A stretch of DNA of 64,000 nucleotides from Dokdonella_A sp044227025 (GCF_044227025.1 NZ_JBGAFX010000001.1:558001-622000); one strand, 5' to 3'; numbered from the stretch's first letter, positions 54,294 to 63,241 are shown. The notes: a model not told the origin generated them from the letters alone. Made by a program: numbers and translations.

Positions 54294-55034
54294 ATGAACG
54301 CGAACACGGTGGAACCGCTGCGCAAGGCGGTGCGGCGCATTTCGATGAAGCCCTGGCGCGTGGTCGAGGCGCAGCACCGCGCGTCGACGATGCGTCTGGT
54401 CGACACGCTGGCCGAGCAGCGTGCGCTCGAGGACCTGCTCGAAGCCGGCAAGCCGCCGCTGCCGGCGGAGGCGGCGCCGCTGCACTACCTGCTGGCCACG
54501 CCGTTCCGTTATCCCGCGCCGCCGCCGGCCGGCTCGCGCTTTCGCGCCATCGGCGATGCGGGTGTGTGGTACGGCGCGAGCGCGGTGGTTACCGCGCTGG
54601 CCGAAGTCGCCTACTGGCGCCTTAAATTCCTCGCCGATTCGCCGGCGACGCCGGACCTGCCGCCGGTACCGCATACGGTGTTTCGTGCCGAGGTCGCCGG
54701 CAGTGCCTGGGTGTTGACCGATGCCGCGTTCGCGCGGCGCCGCGCGCAGTGGGAAGACCCGGCGAGCTACGTCGCGACGCAGGCGCTCGCGCGCAATGCG
54801 CGCGAGGCGGGTGTCGCGTTGATCCGCTATCGATCGGTGCGCGATCCCGGCCGCGGCAGTTGCGTCGCGGTGTTGACGCCGAAGGCGTTCCGCCGTGCCG
54901 AACCGATCGAGCAGCACGGCTGGCTGATCAAGGTCACGCGCGAGCGCGTGCTGGCCGAAACCGGTCTTGGTGCCGAGCGGATCGCGTTCGAGGCGGGCGA
55001 ACTCGGGTTCGCCCGCGCTGCATCCGTTCAGTGA
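54294..55034 (+). CDS. RES-domain toxin (NAD+-degrading)
   Basis: 246 residues. The RES fold begins with KPWRVVEAQHR and includes RFRAIGDAGVWYGASAVVTALAEVAYWR, the R...S/G-YxAS...E pattern that names the family. RES toxins degrade NAD+ by phosphorolysis or glycohydrolysis and arrest growth. The ATG at 54294 has GAGGGCGG upstream; a second ATG at 54345, immediately before the RES core, is possible. It ends tail-to-tail with the KDKA-repeat protein gene (7 bases of overlap). Confidence 0.86.
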   Translation: MNANTVEPLRKAVRRISMKPWRVVEAQHRASTMRLVDTLAEQRALEDLLEAGKPPLPAEAAPLHYLLATPFRYPAPPPAGSRFRAIGDAGVWYGASAVVTALAEVAYWRLKFLADSPATPDLPPVPHTVFRAEVAGSAWVLTDAAFARRRAQWEDPASYVATQALARNAREAGVALIRYRSVRDPGRGSCVAVLTPKAFRRAEPIEQHGWLIKVTRERVLAETGLGAERIAFEAGELGFARAASVQ

Positions 55035-55378
55035 CCGCCGTCGACCGCATCCTTGGCGACGTCGGTCGCCTTGTCCTTCGCGGTGTCGATCGCCTTCTCT
55101 TTCGCGGCATCGACGGCCTTGTCCTTGATCGCGTCCGTCGCGCCGGAGCCGCCAACCGCGCCGGCTGCCGCCGCGCCACCGAGTGCGCCGCCGCCGACCG
55201 CATCGGCGGCCTTGTCCTTGGCGACGTCCATCGCCTTGTCCTTGGCCGTGTCGATCGCCTTGTCCTTGAGGCCGTCGGTCGCGGCGCCGCCGAGCGCGCC
55301 ACCGCCGACGGCGCCCGCAGCGGCCGCGCCACCGAGCGCGCCGCCGCCGACCGCATCAGCGGCCTTGTCCTTGGCCAT
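55028..55378 (-). CDS. Low-complexity KDKA-repeat protein
   Basis: 116 residues made of alternating amphipathic units (AKDKAADAV, AIDTAKDKAMDVAKDKA) and glycine/alanine blocks (GGGALGGAAAAGAVGG). Each module occurs twice in order, so the gene arose by internal duplication of about 130 bases. There is no signal peptide. The Lys/Asp/Ala pattern recalls LEA-like or YtxH-like stress proteins, but this is only a resemblance. No good ribosome-binding site is seen at the ATG, so the start is uncertain. Confidence 0.55.
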   Translation of the reverse strand: MAKDKAADAVGGGALGGAAAAGAVGGGALGGAATDGLKDKAIDTAKDKAMDVAKDKAADAVGGGALGGAAAAGAVGGSGATDAIKDKAVDAAKEKAIDTAKDKATDVAKDAVDGGH

Positions 55379-55428
55379 GTCGACGGCGCGCCCAGGGGAA
55401 CGGATGGGGGAGCGCGATCCTTCCCGGC

Positions 55429-55629
55429 TCAGCCGGCCGGCTTGCCGCCAAGCACTCTCGCGGGCAGCAGGATGATCGCCTTCAGCAGCTCGAACACACC
55501 CTCGACCGCGACGCCGAGCAGGCGGAACGGCAACAGCAGCAGCCACGCGATCGGATAGAGCACCAGCGCGAGCAGCGCGAGCGGCCAGCAGAACACCAGC
55601 AGCAGCAACCACAGCACGAAGGTCAGCAT
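55429..55629 (-). CDS. Small hydrophobic membrane protein
   Basis: 66 residues. The start at 55629 has GGAG six bases upstream; ATG 55635 and GTG 55641 are alternatives. Two adjacent hydrophobic segments (FVLWLLLLVFCWPLALLALVL and IAWLLLLPFRLLGV) are followed by a short amphipathic tail. The family is not recognised. It is encoded upstream of the KDKA-repeat gene with 50 bases between them, so the two are possibly one operon. Confidence 0.6.
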   Translation of the reverse strand: MLTFVLWLLLLVFCWPLALLALVLYPIAWLLLLPFRLLGVAVEGVFELLKAIILLPARVLGGKPAG

Positions 55630-55686
55630 CGACATCTCCACGACACCGGAACCATTCCGGCAGGCTCAGGTTTGCACAATGGGGGC

Positions 55687-55722
55687 GCGCAACCAGTGCC
55701 TAAAGGGGGTGGACGGTTGCGC
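55687..55722 (-). terminator. Hairpin after the TetA-like transporter gene
   Basis: An 8-bp stem, GCGCAACC/GGTTGCGC, begins 3 bases beyond the stop codon at 55725. There is no T-run, so it may be a 3'-end stabiliser rather than a rho-independent terminator. Confidence 0.4.
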
Positions 55723-55724
55723 CC

Positions 55725-57050
55725 TCAATCGGCGCGTTGCACCGGCTGCACGCGCAGTTCGTCCGCTTCGGAGACTACCGCCGGTTCGATCGTCGCCGCT
55801 GCAGGCGCGCGGGTCGTGATGACCGGCAGGTGCGATGACACGCGCCAGGCGAGCAGGCCGCCGATGGCGACGACGATCGATGCAGTCCAGAACGTCGCGC
55901 CCGCGATCGCGTCATGGCGTCCGGAGTCGGCGACCGCGACAAGAATGCTCGGGAACACCAGCGCGCCAAGGATGCCGGCGATGCTCGACAGACTCGCGAT
56001 TGCGCCCTGCAGGCGGCCCTGTTCGCGCGGATCGACCGCATGCGTGAGCATCGCCTGCGCCGCCGGTGTGGCGACGCCCCACAGCGACGCGACCGGCATC
56101 ATCGCCCAGAACCAGTAGCCCGTCGGCGCGAGCGCGTAGAGCGCGAAACCTAGCGCGCCGAACGCCATTCCGCACAGCAGCGCGCGCCGTTCACCGAGCC
56201 GGCCGACGATCCGCTTGATCAGCGCACCCTGCACGATCGCGGCCAGCAGGCCCACCAGGGCAAGCGTGTTGCCGGCCATGTCGGAACCCCAGCCGAAGCG
56301 GTAGTCCGCATACAGCACGAACGTGGTCGGATAGACCATGTGCGCGAACGCCATCAGGAACAGCACGCCGGCAAGGCCGAGCACCTGCGGATAGCGGCGC
56401 AGCAGCATCAGCGAGCCGATCGGATTGGCGTGGCTCCAGTCGAAACGCTTCGTGCGCTTCTCCGGCGGCAACGACTCGGGCAGCACGAAGTAGCCGTAGA
56501 CGAAATTCGCCAGGCACATCCCGACCGCCGCCCAGAACGGCAGGCGCACGTCGATCGCACCGAGGTGGCCGCCGACGAACGGCGCGATGATGAAGCCGAG
56601 GCCGAACGCCATGCCGATCATGCCGAACGCCTGCGCGCGCTTTTCCGGTGGCGTGATGTCGGCGAGATACGCGTTCGCGGTGCTGAAGCTCGCTGAAGTG
56701 ATGCCCGAGATCACGCGCCCGATGAACAGCAGCGGCAGCGAGTTGACCAGCGCCATCATCGCGAAATCGAGGCCCAGGCCGAGGTTGGAAAGCAGGATCA
56801 CCGGGCGCCGGCCGAAGCGGTCCGACAGCGTGCCCTGCACCGGGGTGAAGACGAACTGCATCGCCATGAACACGCTGGCGAAGCCGGTGTACCAGCGCGC
56901 CGCCGCGGCGATGTCGCCGTGCAGGAAACTCTCGACCAGGTGTGGCAGCACGGGAATGATCAGCCCGAACGCCATGATGTCGATCAGCACGGTCACGAAG
57001 ATGAAGGCGAGCGCGGCACGACGCGGGCCTTTGGGGGCGGCAGTGTCCAT
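55725..57050 (-). CDS. TetA-like MFS drug/metabolite efflux transporter
   Basis: 441 residues with 12 helices. The start at 57050 is MDTAAPKGPRRAALAF. Motif A, DRFGRRPVILLSN, lies after helix 2, and FVTVLIDIMAFGLIIPVLP in helix 1 is the tetracycline-pump-type opening of the TCR/Tet family. RVISGITSASFSTANAYLADI and the LPESLPPEKR stretch also fit. A proton-driven exporter is predicted; drug identity is unknown. It is probably not a resistance gene of recent transfer, as codon use matches its neighbours. Confidence 0.82.
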   Translation of the reverse strand: MDTAAPKGPRRAALAFIFVTVLIDIMAFGLIIPVLPHLVESFLHGDIAAAARWYTGFASVFMAMQFVFTPVQGTLSDRFGRRPVILLSNLGLGLDFAMMALVNSLPLLFIGRVISGITSASFSTANAYLADITPPEKRAQAFGMIGMAFGLGFIIAPFVGGHLGAIDVRLPFWAAVGMCLANFVYGYFVLPESLPPEKRTKRFDWSHANPIGSLMLLRRYPQVLGLAGVLFLMAFAHMVYPTTFVLYADYRFGWGSDMAGNTLALVGLLAAIVQGALIKRIVGRLGERRALLCGMAFGALGFALYALAPTGYWFWAMMPVASLWGVATPAAQAMLTHAVDPREQGRLQGAIASLSSIAGILGALVFPSILVAVADSGRHDAIAGATFWTASIVVAIGGLLAWRVSSHLPVITTRAPAAATIEPAVVSEADELRVQPVQRAD

Positions 57051-57256
57051 CGAAGGGGCGCAGCAGGGCGAAGGCGCGCACGATAGCCGATCCGCGCGCC
57101 GCCCGCTTGGTCGACGCATGGATCCGCTGGAACCGCTCGTGCGGGCTGCTTGTCGAAGAGTGCGGCCGGGGAGGGTCGCTGCGGACTATCCGAATCCCGA
57201 AGCTGTCGCTGGCTCCACGGTCATCCGGAGCAGACGCTCAGGGGCGAGCGCACGGA

Positions 57257-57883
57257 TCAACGATGCCCGTCGATGTCGATGAAGCGCAGGAATTCAGCGC
57301 GTGTGCGCGCGTCCTCGCGGAACGTGCCGAGCATCTGGCTGGTGATCATCGACACGCCGGTCTTGTGCACGCCGCGCGTGGTCATGCACTGGTGCGTCGC
57401 GTCGATGACGACGCCGACGCCGCGCGGCTTTAGCACCATGCCGATGCAGTGCGCGATCTGCGCGGTGAGCTTTTCCTGCACCTGGAAGCGGCGCGCGTAC
57501 GCGTCGACCACGCGTGCGAGCTTGGAGATGCCGACGACCTTGTCGGTCGGCAGGTAGCCGACGTGGGCGCGGCCGATGATTGGCGCCATGTGGTGTTCGC
57601 AGAACGACTCGAAGTGGATGTCGCGCAGCACGATCATCTCGTCGTAGCCGGCGACTTCCTCGAAGGTCCGGCCAAGATAATCGGCCGGATCGATCGCGTA
57701 GCCGGAAAACCAGTCGCGATACGCCTCGGCGACGCGCTTGGGCGTGTCGAGCAGGCCTTCGCGGGCGGGGTCTTCGCCGGCCCAGCGCAACAACGTGCGC
57801 ACGGCATCCTCGGCTTGCGCCTGATTCACGGCGGGCAGGCCCGTCTTCTTCGCGCGCGCGGTCTTCTTCGTCGGCATCGGCAT
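57257..57883 (-). CDS. folE: GTP cyclohydrolase I
   Basis: 208 residues. It converts GTP to 7,8-dihydroneopterin triphosphate, the first step of folate synthesis. Catalytic and zinc residues are in FCEHHMAPIIGRAHVGYLP and the C-terminal ATHQCMTTRGV. An N-terminal basic tail (KKTARAKK) is variable in the family. ATG 57883 is used; ATG 57877 is equally possible. It stands alone between the TetA-like pump gene and a helix-turn-helix regulator gene. Confidence 0.93.
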   Translation of the reverse strand: MPMPTKKTARAKKTGLPAVNQAQAEDAVRTLLRWAGEDPAREGLLDTPKRVAEAYRDWFSGYAIDPADYLGRTFEEVAGYDEMIVLRDIHFESFCEHHMAPIIGRAHVGYLPTDKVVGISKLARVVDAYARRFQVQEKLTAQIAHCIGMVLKPRGVGVVIDATHQCMTTRGVHKTGVSMITSQMLGTFREDARTRAEFLRFIDIDGHR

Positions 57884-57956
57884 CGGCTCGTGCGGTCGGG
57901 CACGCAGTCTAGCAGGCCGTGTCGGCGCGCCCGCTTCGGCCTGTGCAAAGCCGGTG

Positions 57957-58541
57957 TCACGCGCGGCGGCGCGCCGGCTTTGCCTCGACCGGCGCGAGCA
58001 CCCACGACAGCGCGACCAGCTTGCCGCGCGGCCGTGCGTGCGCCGGCTGTTGAACCAGTTCCATCAGGCGCGCGAGCAGGCGGTTGATCTCGGCGAGGTC
58101 GGCGGCATCGACCCAACCCTTGCCGCGGGCGGCCCACAGCTCGCGTCGCGGACCCTCGACGACGCTGTCCGGGTCCGCCAGCGCGCGCGCGAAGTCGCGA
58201 CCGGCGACGCGCAGCACGCTCGCGGCGACGCGCCCGACTGCATCCGCATTCGCGGTCGCGCCGGGCTTGTAGCGCAGGCGCAGGCGATTGCCCTTGCGCG
58301 TGCGCGTGCGATAGCGACGTCCATCCGCTGCGGCCTGCTCCTCGACCAGTCCGCCTTCGGCGAGCTGGCGCAGGTGGTAGTACAGCCCATCCGCCGGGCG
58401 ACCCAGCGCAGCGGCGAGTTCCGCCACCGTTACCGCGCTGCCGAGCGCCTCCAGCGTGTCGACGATCTCGATGCGAGTCGGCGAGGCGAGCAGGGCGATC
58501 TCGTTGGCGTCTTCGATCAGCGCCGCGCGTGTCCGTGCCAT
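57957..58541 (-). CDS. Winged-helix transcriptional regulator (ArsR/helix-turn-helix type)
   Basis: 194 residues. The winged helix is at residues 14-70 (ALLASPTRIEIVDTLEAL, VAELAAALGRPADGLYYHL, GLVEEQ). It is followed by a basic wing (RTRTRKGNRLRLRYKP) and a helical C-terminal half of unknown ligand. It is divergent from the aspartyl-protease gene. A 7-bp perfect inverted repeat sits in the 76-base gap and could be its operator. The likely target is that neighbour. Confidence 0.8.
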   Translation of the reverse strand: MARTRAALIEDANEIALLASPTRIEIVDTLEALGSAVTVAELAAALGRPADGLYYHLRQLAEGGLVEEQAAADGRRYRTRTRKGNRLRLRYKPGATANADAVGRVAASVLRVAGRDFARALADPDSVVEGPRRELWAARGKGWVDAADLAEINRLLARLMELVQQPAHARPRGKLVALSWVLAPVEAKPARRRA

Positions 58542-58556
58542 AGGTTGGGTTGCCTA

Positions 58557-58584
58557 GTTTGAAATTCAGTGCAATTATTCAAAC
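58557..58584. promoter_or_regulatory. Inverted repeat in divergent promoter region
   Basis: GTTTGAA (58557-58563) and TTCAAAC (58578-58584), separated by 14 A+T-rich bases, lie between the starts of the winged-helix regulator and protease genes. A second, overlapping palindrome, CAGTG/CACTG, spans 58567-58588. This is a likely operator for the regulator. Confidence 0.55.
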
Positions 58585-58617
58585 ACTGACCGCGCAACGC
58601 AAGTGCAGGAGAGGAAC

Positions 58618-60492
58618 ATGATCAGGCAGGCATGGGCGCTGGCGGCGCTCGCAACGGGGTTCATGCAGCTCGCTTCCGCCGAAGACGCGAGCGATGTATT
58701 CGCGCGCTTCCGGCAGGCCAGCGGGGGCGCGCGATGGGATGCGGTATCGAGCGTGCGCGTCGAAGGCACACTCGCCGCCGGCGGCATGAGCGGCAGTTTC
58801 GACGCAACCCAGGATCTGGCGACCGGCCGCTCGAATGACCATTACCGACTCGGCCCGATCGAAGGCGCCGACGGCTACGACGGCAGCACCGGCTGGAGCC
58901 GCGACCCGGGCGGCGAAGTCGCCGCGCTCGACGCACCCGAAGCGAAACGCCGTGCGCGCAGCCAGGCGTGGCTCGATGCGCGCGGCTACTGGTATCCGCA
59001 GCGCATCGCGGCGAGTTACGCCAAGGCCGAAGCGCGCGAACTGGACGGTCGCCGCTACAACGTTGTCGTTGCGACGCCCGACGGCGGCGATCCGGTCACG
59101 CTGTGGTTCGACGCCGGCACGCACCTGCTCGCGCGCACGCTGCAAAAGCAGGGCGCGGACACCGCCACCACGACGTTCGAGGACTGGCGCGACGTCGATG
59201 GCGTCAAGTTGCCGTTCCATACCGTGACCCGGTTGACGGACACCGCTGGCCGCAGCGACGAGCGCAACCGCAGCGAGGTAAAGGCCTCGCGCATCGCCCT
59301 CAACGTCGCGATTGCCGACGCCGATTTCGCGATGCCGGCGATGACCGCGACCGCGCGCATCGACGCGCCCGGCGGCGTCACACGCGTTCCATTCGAGCTG
59401 GTCAACAACCACATCTACGCGAACGGCTCGATCGACGGCAAGCCGGCGCGTTTCCTGGTCGACACCGGTGGTGTGAACCTGCTCACGCCGACGTCGGCGA
59501 AGAAGTTCGGCGTCGAAGGCGAGGGCAAGCTCGCCGGTCGCGGCGTCGGCGAGCAGACGGTCGACCTCGCGCTCGCGCACGCGCAGGAAGTGCGTCTCGG
59601 CGCCGCGGTACTGGCGAAGCCGGTGTTCTACATCATCGACCTCGGCAAGTTGCCGCAAGTGGAAGGCTACGACTCCGATGGTTTGGTCGGTTACGAGATG
59701 TTCCGCCGCTTCGGTGTCACGATCGACTACGCGAAACACGAACTCGTGCTGGCCGAACCGTCGAAGTTCGCGCCACCCGCGGGCGCGCATGCGGTGCCGT
59801 TCGAACTCGCCGACCGCATTCCGATCGTGCAGGGCACGCTCGATGGCGTGCCGGCGCGGATCAGTGTCGATACCGGCTCGCGTGCATCGTTGACCCTGCA
59901 CGCGCCGTTCGCGCGCGAACACGGTCTGGTGGCGAAGTACGCCGCCACGCCGGAAGCGGTCGTCGGGTGGGGCGTCGGCGGTCCGTCACGCGGGCGCATC
60001 GCGCGCTTTGGCACGCTCGCGCTCGGCGATCTCGCGATCGACGGTATTGCGGGCGACATCTACACCGGCGACAAGGGCGCGTTCGCGAGTCCGGATCTCG
60101 GCGCCAACCTCGGCGGCGGCGTGCTGAAACGCTTCACTGTGGCGTTCGACTACGCGGCCAGGAAGATGTACCTCGCGCCGAATGCGGATTTCGGCAAGGC
60201 GGATGCGTTCGATCGCAGCGGCCTGTGGCTGCTCGGCACGGACGATGCGCTCGAAGTCGCCGACGTCGCGCAGGACAGCGCGGCCGCGCGCGCGGGCTTG
60301 CGCGTGGGGGATCGCATCACCGCGATCGGCGCCGAAAAGATCGGCATGCGTCCGCTGTCGGAATGGCGCCAGCGCCTGCGCGAACTGCCGGCCGGGACGA
60401 AGCTCCTGCTCGCGTACGTGCGCGCGGACAAGCCCTCGCACACCGAACTCGTGCTCGCCGATCGCATCCCGGCATGGCGCGAGTCGCGCTAG
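58618..60492 (+). CDS. Exported double-DTG aspartyl protease-like protein with PDZ domain
   Basis: 624 residues. The start at 58618 has AGGAGAGG upstream. A signal peptide is followed by about 240 residues of LolA/outer-membrane-lipoprotein-like beta sheet. Two retropepsin-like domains follow, each with the active-site triad: FLVDTGGVNL near 277 and ISVDTGSRASL near 416. A C-terminal PDZ domain comes last (AARAGLRVGDRITAIG). Two DTG sites in one chain could make an intramolecular aspartic dimer. It is probably periplasmic and acts on proteins or peptides; the substrate is unknown. The gene is divergent from the winged-helix regulator. Confidence 0.83.
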   Translation: MIRQAWALAALATGFMQLASAEDASDVFARFRQASGGARWDAVSSVRVEGTLAAGGMSGSFDATQDLATGRSNDHYRLGPIEGADGYDGSTGWSRDPGGEVAALDAPEAKRRARSQAWLDARGYWYPQRIAASYAKAEARELDGRRYNVVVATPDGGDPVTLWFDAGTHLLARTLQKQGADTATTTFEDWRDVDGVKLPFHTVTRLTDTAGRSDERNRSEVKASRIALNVAIADADFAMPAMTATARIDAPGGVTRVPFELVNNHIYANGSIDGKPARFLVDTGGVNLLTPTSAKKFGVEGEGKLAGRGVGEQTVDLALAHAQEVRLGAAVLAKPVFYIIDLGKLPQVEGYDSDGLVGYEMFRRFGVTIDYAKHELVLAEPSKFAPPAGAHAVPFELADRIPIVQGTLDGVPARISVDTGSRASLTLHAPFAREHGLVAKYAATPEAVVGWGVGGPSRGRIARFGTLALGDLAIDGIAGDIYTGDKGAFASPDLGANLGGGVLKRFTVAFDYAARKMYLAPNADFGKADAFDRSGLWLLGTDDALEVADVAQDSAAARAGLRVGDRITAIGAEKIGMRPLSEWRQRLRELPAGTKLLLAYVRADKPSHTELVLADRIPAWRESR

Positions 60493-60517
60493 ACGGCGCC
60501 GGGTCGAGGCAGCTGTG

Positions 60518-60590
60518 CAGGAGCGCCGCAAGCGCGACCGGACCCTGGCGCACGCCGGATGCCTGTCGTGGCTGCGCCGCTCCTGCCCGG
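60518..60590. repeat. REP-like inverted repeat
   Basis: GCAGGAGCGCCGCAAGCGCGA (60518-60538) and GCGCCGCTCCTGC (60574-60586) are inverted to each other. They resemble the element at 15750-15805. Confidence 0.5.
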
Positions 60591-60669
60591 GCATCGCCGC
60601 GAGGACGGCGCATATCATGTGCGCGCAGGCGCGGTTTCCGCAGCGACGCGGCTTTTCGGCCTTCAGCCT

Positions 60670-61707
60670 TCAATCAAACCCATCCCCGTAAATCGGATCG
60701 AGCACCACCGCGCGCACATTGCCCCACAGCGCGTACAGCTGCTCGTGCAGCAGCGCGGCGGTGGTGTAGACGAGGAACACCGCGGCGACGCCGGTCTGGT
60801 TGTCGACCCACGGCGAGGTCGCATACTTGCCGGTGCTCGACACCTGCACCGCGTTGCCCTGCGCGTCGACGAGGTTGCGCCATTCACCGTAGCCGTAGCC
60901 GTAGGCCATCGGATCGGGCGAGTTGAGGACCGGTGCGCCGTGCGTCTGGTCCTTCTGCATCTCGACGATGCCGTCCGCCTCGAGGTACTGCGCACCGTTC
61001 CAGGTGCCGTGTTGCGCGATCATCTGCACCGCATGCGAATAGTCGAGCATGGTCGCGCCGATGCCGCCGGCAATCTGCGGGTTCGCACCAGGGTGGTAGA
61101 AGCTGGTATCGGGCATGCCGAGTGGCGTGGTCACTTCATCGGCGAAGATCTGCGCCCAGCTCTTGCCGGTGGCGATCTCGGCCATGCGCCCGCCGACCTG
61201 CATGCCGTTGCCGGTGTAGGCGAACGCGCTGCCCGGTGCGTACGCGAGGGCGAGGCCGAGGATCTGCTGCGCGCAGCTATCCAGCGAGTAACTGGGGTCG
61301 CCGACGCAGGGCGCGTCGTTCGCCGGGAGGCCCGAGGTGTGGCTGAACAACTGACCGAGCGTGATTGCCTGCTTGTCGGCCGATGCGCCCGGAAAATACT
61401 CGCCGACGGTGTCGCTCCAGCGCATCTGGCCACGCTCGACCAGGCGCTCGATCGCGATCGCCGACAGCCACTTGCTCGCCGATGCGATCGGGATGCGCGT
61501 GGTCTGCGTGTAGTCGCCGAAATATTCCTCGTAGATCGGCGCACCCTCGCGGATCACGATCAGCGAGGCGCCACTGATGCCGGGATGGCTCGACAACAGG
61601 TCATCGATCTGCTGCGTGACCGGCGCGAAATGGTAAGCCGGCCCCGCGTGAACGACCGTGTTGACGACGGCCGATGCCGCGAACAGGAACAGGGGCGGGA
61701 AACGCAC
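60670..61707 (-). CDS. Serine beta-lactamase-fold hydrolase (class C/esterase type), exported
   Basis: 345 residues, starting at GTG 61707 with GAGGA upstream; an in-frame TTG 11 codons earlier would precede the signal peptide. The signal is RFPPLFLFAASAVVNTVVHA. The SxxK motif is SASKW near residue 86, followed by LFSHTSGLP and YTGNGMQVGG in place of the usual YxN. The family includes class C beta-lactamases, esterases and D-aminopeptidases; function is not resolved. The protein ends IYGDGFD, the same type of terminal tail as the metalloprotease and delta-60 protein. Confidence 0.83.
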   Translation of the reverse strand: MRFPPLFLFAASAVVNTVVHAGPAYHFAPVTQQIDDLLSSHPGISGASLIVIREGAPIYEEYFGDYTQTTRIPIASASKWLSAIAIERLVERGQMRWSDTVGEYFPGASADKQAITLGQLFSHTSGLPANDAPCVGDPSYSLDSCAQQILGLALAYAPGSAFAYTGNGMQVGGRMAEIATGKSWAQIFADEVTTPLGMPDTSFYHPGANPQIAGGIGATMLDYSHAVQMIAQHGTWNGAQYLEADGIVEMQKDQTHGAPVLNSPDPMAYGYGYGEWRNLVDAQGNAVQVSSTGKYATSPWVDNQTGVAAVFLVYTTAALLHEQLYALWGNVRAVVLDPIYGDGFD

Positions 61708-61780
61708 GGCAAGTCCTCGTCGGAAACCCGACCCTTGCAACGCGGTGGCGCACGTCCGGTTGACAGGGCGCCCTGTCCAT

Positions 61781-61830
61781 CCGTTCGTGTCGAGCGCACC
61801 GGAACCAAGTTCCGCGAAGTCGAAACACCA
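61781..61830. repeat. Dispersed repeat, GTTCGCGTTGAGCGCAGC type (diverged copy)
   Basis: CCGTTCGTGTCGAGCGCACCGGAACC, followed by GCGAAGTCGAAACACC, resembles the 45411-45460 element base for base with about ten differences. Confidence 0.6.
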
Positions 61831-61881
61831 TGAAACCCTGCCGCAAACGGTCCTCGGCAGGTAGCGACTGTCGTTGCAAAC

Positions 61882-63057
61882 TCACTCCACCCGGCAGAAC
61901 GCGGCCTTGAGGTAGCGCGATTCCGGCACGTGCGCCATCCACGGGTGGTCCTCGCCGGCGCCGGTCACCTTGAGCACCTGCACCGTGCGGTTCGCGTAGA
62001 ACGCGGCGCGCCGCAGCATGTCGAGGAACTGTTCCTCGCTGACCAGGCCGGTGCACGAGCAGGTAAGGAAGATTCCGCCCGGCTTGACCGCGCCGAGTGC
62101 GAGCTTGTTCATGTCGAGGTATTTCTTGAGCGCCGGAATGACCTGCTCGCGGTCGCGCGTCATCTTGGCCGGGTCGAGGATCACCACGTCGAACTGCTTG
62201 GCCTGGTTTGCCGCCGCGTCGCGCAGCCAGTGGAAGATGTCGGCTTGCACGAAGCGCACCTTCGCCTTGTTGAGGTAGGCGTTCTTCGCGGCGATCTCGA
62301 GGATTTCCTCGTCGAGGTCGACGCCGGTGACTTCGCTGGCGCCGCCGATCGTCTTCGCATAGATGCCGAAGCCACCCGAGTTGCAGCAAAGGTCGAGCAC
62401 GCGCTTGCCTTCGCAGAACGTCGCGAGGTACTTGCGGTTGTCGCGCTGATCGGCGAAGAAACCGGTCTTGTGCTTGGTGCCGGGCGCGGCGTGGAACTGC
62501 ACGCCGTGCTCGTGGATGACCGTCGGTGGCGGCGAGCTCGGGATCGGGCAGTCGAAGCTCTCCTGCTTCTGCACGTGATCCTCGGCGAACGCGTAGAAGT
62601 CCGCGTCGGGATATTGTTCGAGCAGGCAGCGTTTGATCAGGTCGCGCTGCTTGAACATGCCGGCCGAGAAATATTCGACCACGAGCGTGTTGGCGAAGCG
62701 GTCGACGACGAGCCCGGAGAGGCCGTCGCCTTCGGAGTGCACCAGGCGGTAGGCGTCGGTGACCGCGTCGAGCTTGAGCTGGTCGCGGCGCAGGGCGATC
62801 GCCGCACCGATCTTGCGCGCGAAGAACGCCGCGTCGACCGGCTCGTCCGGATTCATCGTCAGCACGCGCAGCGAGATGCGCGAATGGCCGTTGTAGAAAC
62901 CGCGGCCGGCGAAGTTTCCTTCGCGGTCCACGATGTCGACGATCGTGCCGGGCCTGGGTTTCGGGTCCGGCTTCTCGACCATCTTCTGGAAGATCCATGG
63001 ATGGTTCGAGCGGCGTTCGGTCTTGAGGGTGATGAGCGGCAGGGCTTCGCGATTCAT
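61882..63057 (-). CDS. rlmI: 23S rRNA (cytosine-5)-methyltransferase RlmI-like
   Basis: 391 residues. An N-terminal PUA domain (HPWIFQKMVEKPDP) precedes the Rossmann methyltransferase with motif I LDLCCNSGGFGIYA, DPAKMTRDRE and the catalytic Cys region TCSCTGLVSEEQF. RlmI methylates C1962 of 23S rRNA in E. coli. The ATG at 63057 begins MNREALPLITLK. It is divergent from the TerC riboswitch region. Confidence 0.9.
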   Translation of the reverse strand: MNREALPLITLKTERRSNHPWIFQKMVEKPDPKPRPGTIVDIVDREGNFAGRGFYNGHSRISLRVLTMNPDEPVDAAFFARKIGAAIALRRDQLKLDAVTDAYRLVHSEGDGLSGLVVDRFANTLVVEYFSAGMFKQRDLIKRCLLEQYPDADFYAFAEDHVQKQESFDCPIPSSPPPTVIHEHGVQFHAAPGTKHKTGFFADQRDNRKYLATFCEGKRVLDLCCNSGGFGIYAKTIGGASEVTGVDLDEEILEIAAKNAYLNKAKVRFVQADIFHWLRDAAANQAKQFDVVILDPAKMTRDREQVIPALKKYLDMNKLALGAVKPGGIFLTCSCTGLVSEEQFLDMLRRAAFYANRTVQVLKVTGAGEDHPWMAHVPESRYLKAAFCRVE

Positions 63058-63201
63058 TGCGCGATTATAGGGGTGAGGGCCGGAGGCTGAGGGCCGGCAA
63101 CCTTCTCGCCGGCGGGAAAGCGGGAAACCGCTGCGCGGACAGATCGCGCTTTTCAGCCCTCGGACCTCACCAATATTCACACCTGCGCGCTGCGTCCGAC
63201 C

Positions 63202-63230
63202 TTGCAAGCGCGCGGGTCGGACGCTAAGTT
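63202..63230 (+). promoter_or_regulatory. Predicted promoter for the riboswitch-terC transcript
   Basis: TTGCAA (63202-63207) and TAAGTT (63225-63230) are spaced by 17 bases. Transcription would start a few bases before the riboswitch. The -10 element is a poor match. Confidence 0.4.
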
Positions 63231-63241
63231 CCACTCAGCAG

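Noticed and set aside
55725..57050. The TetA-like transporter as an acquired tetracycline-resistance determinant.
   Set aside because: Base composition matches its neighbours, no mobile element or TetR-type gene flanks it, and the sequence only indicates the broad TCR family.
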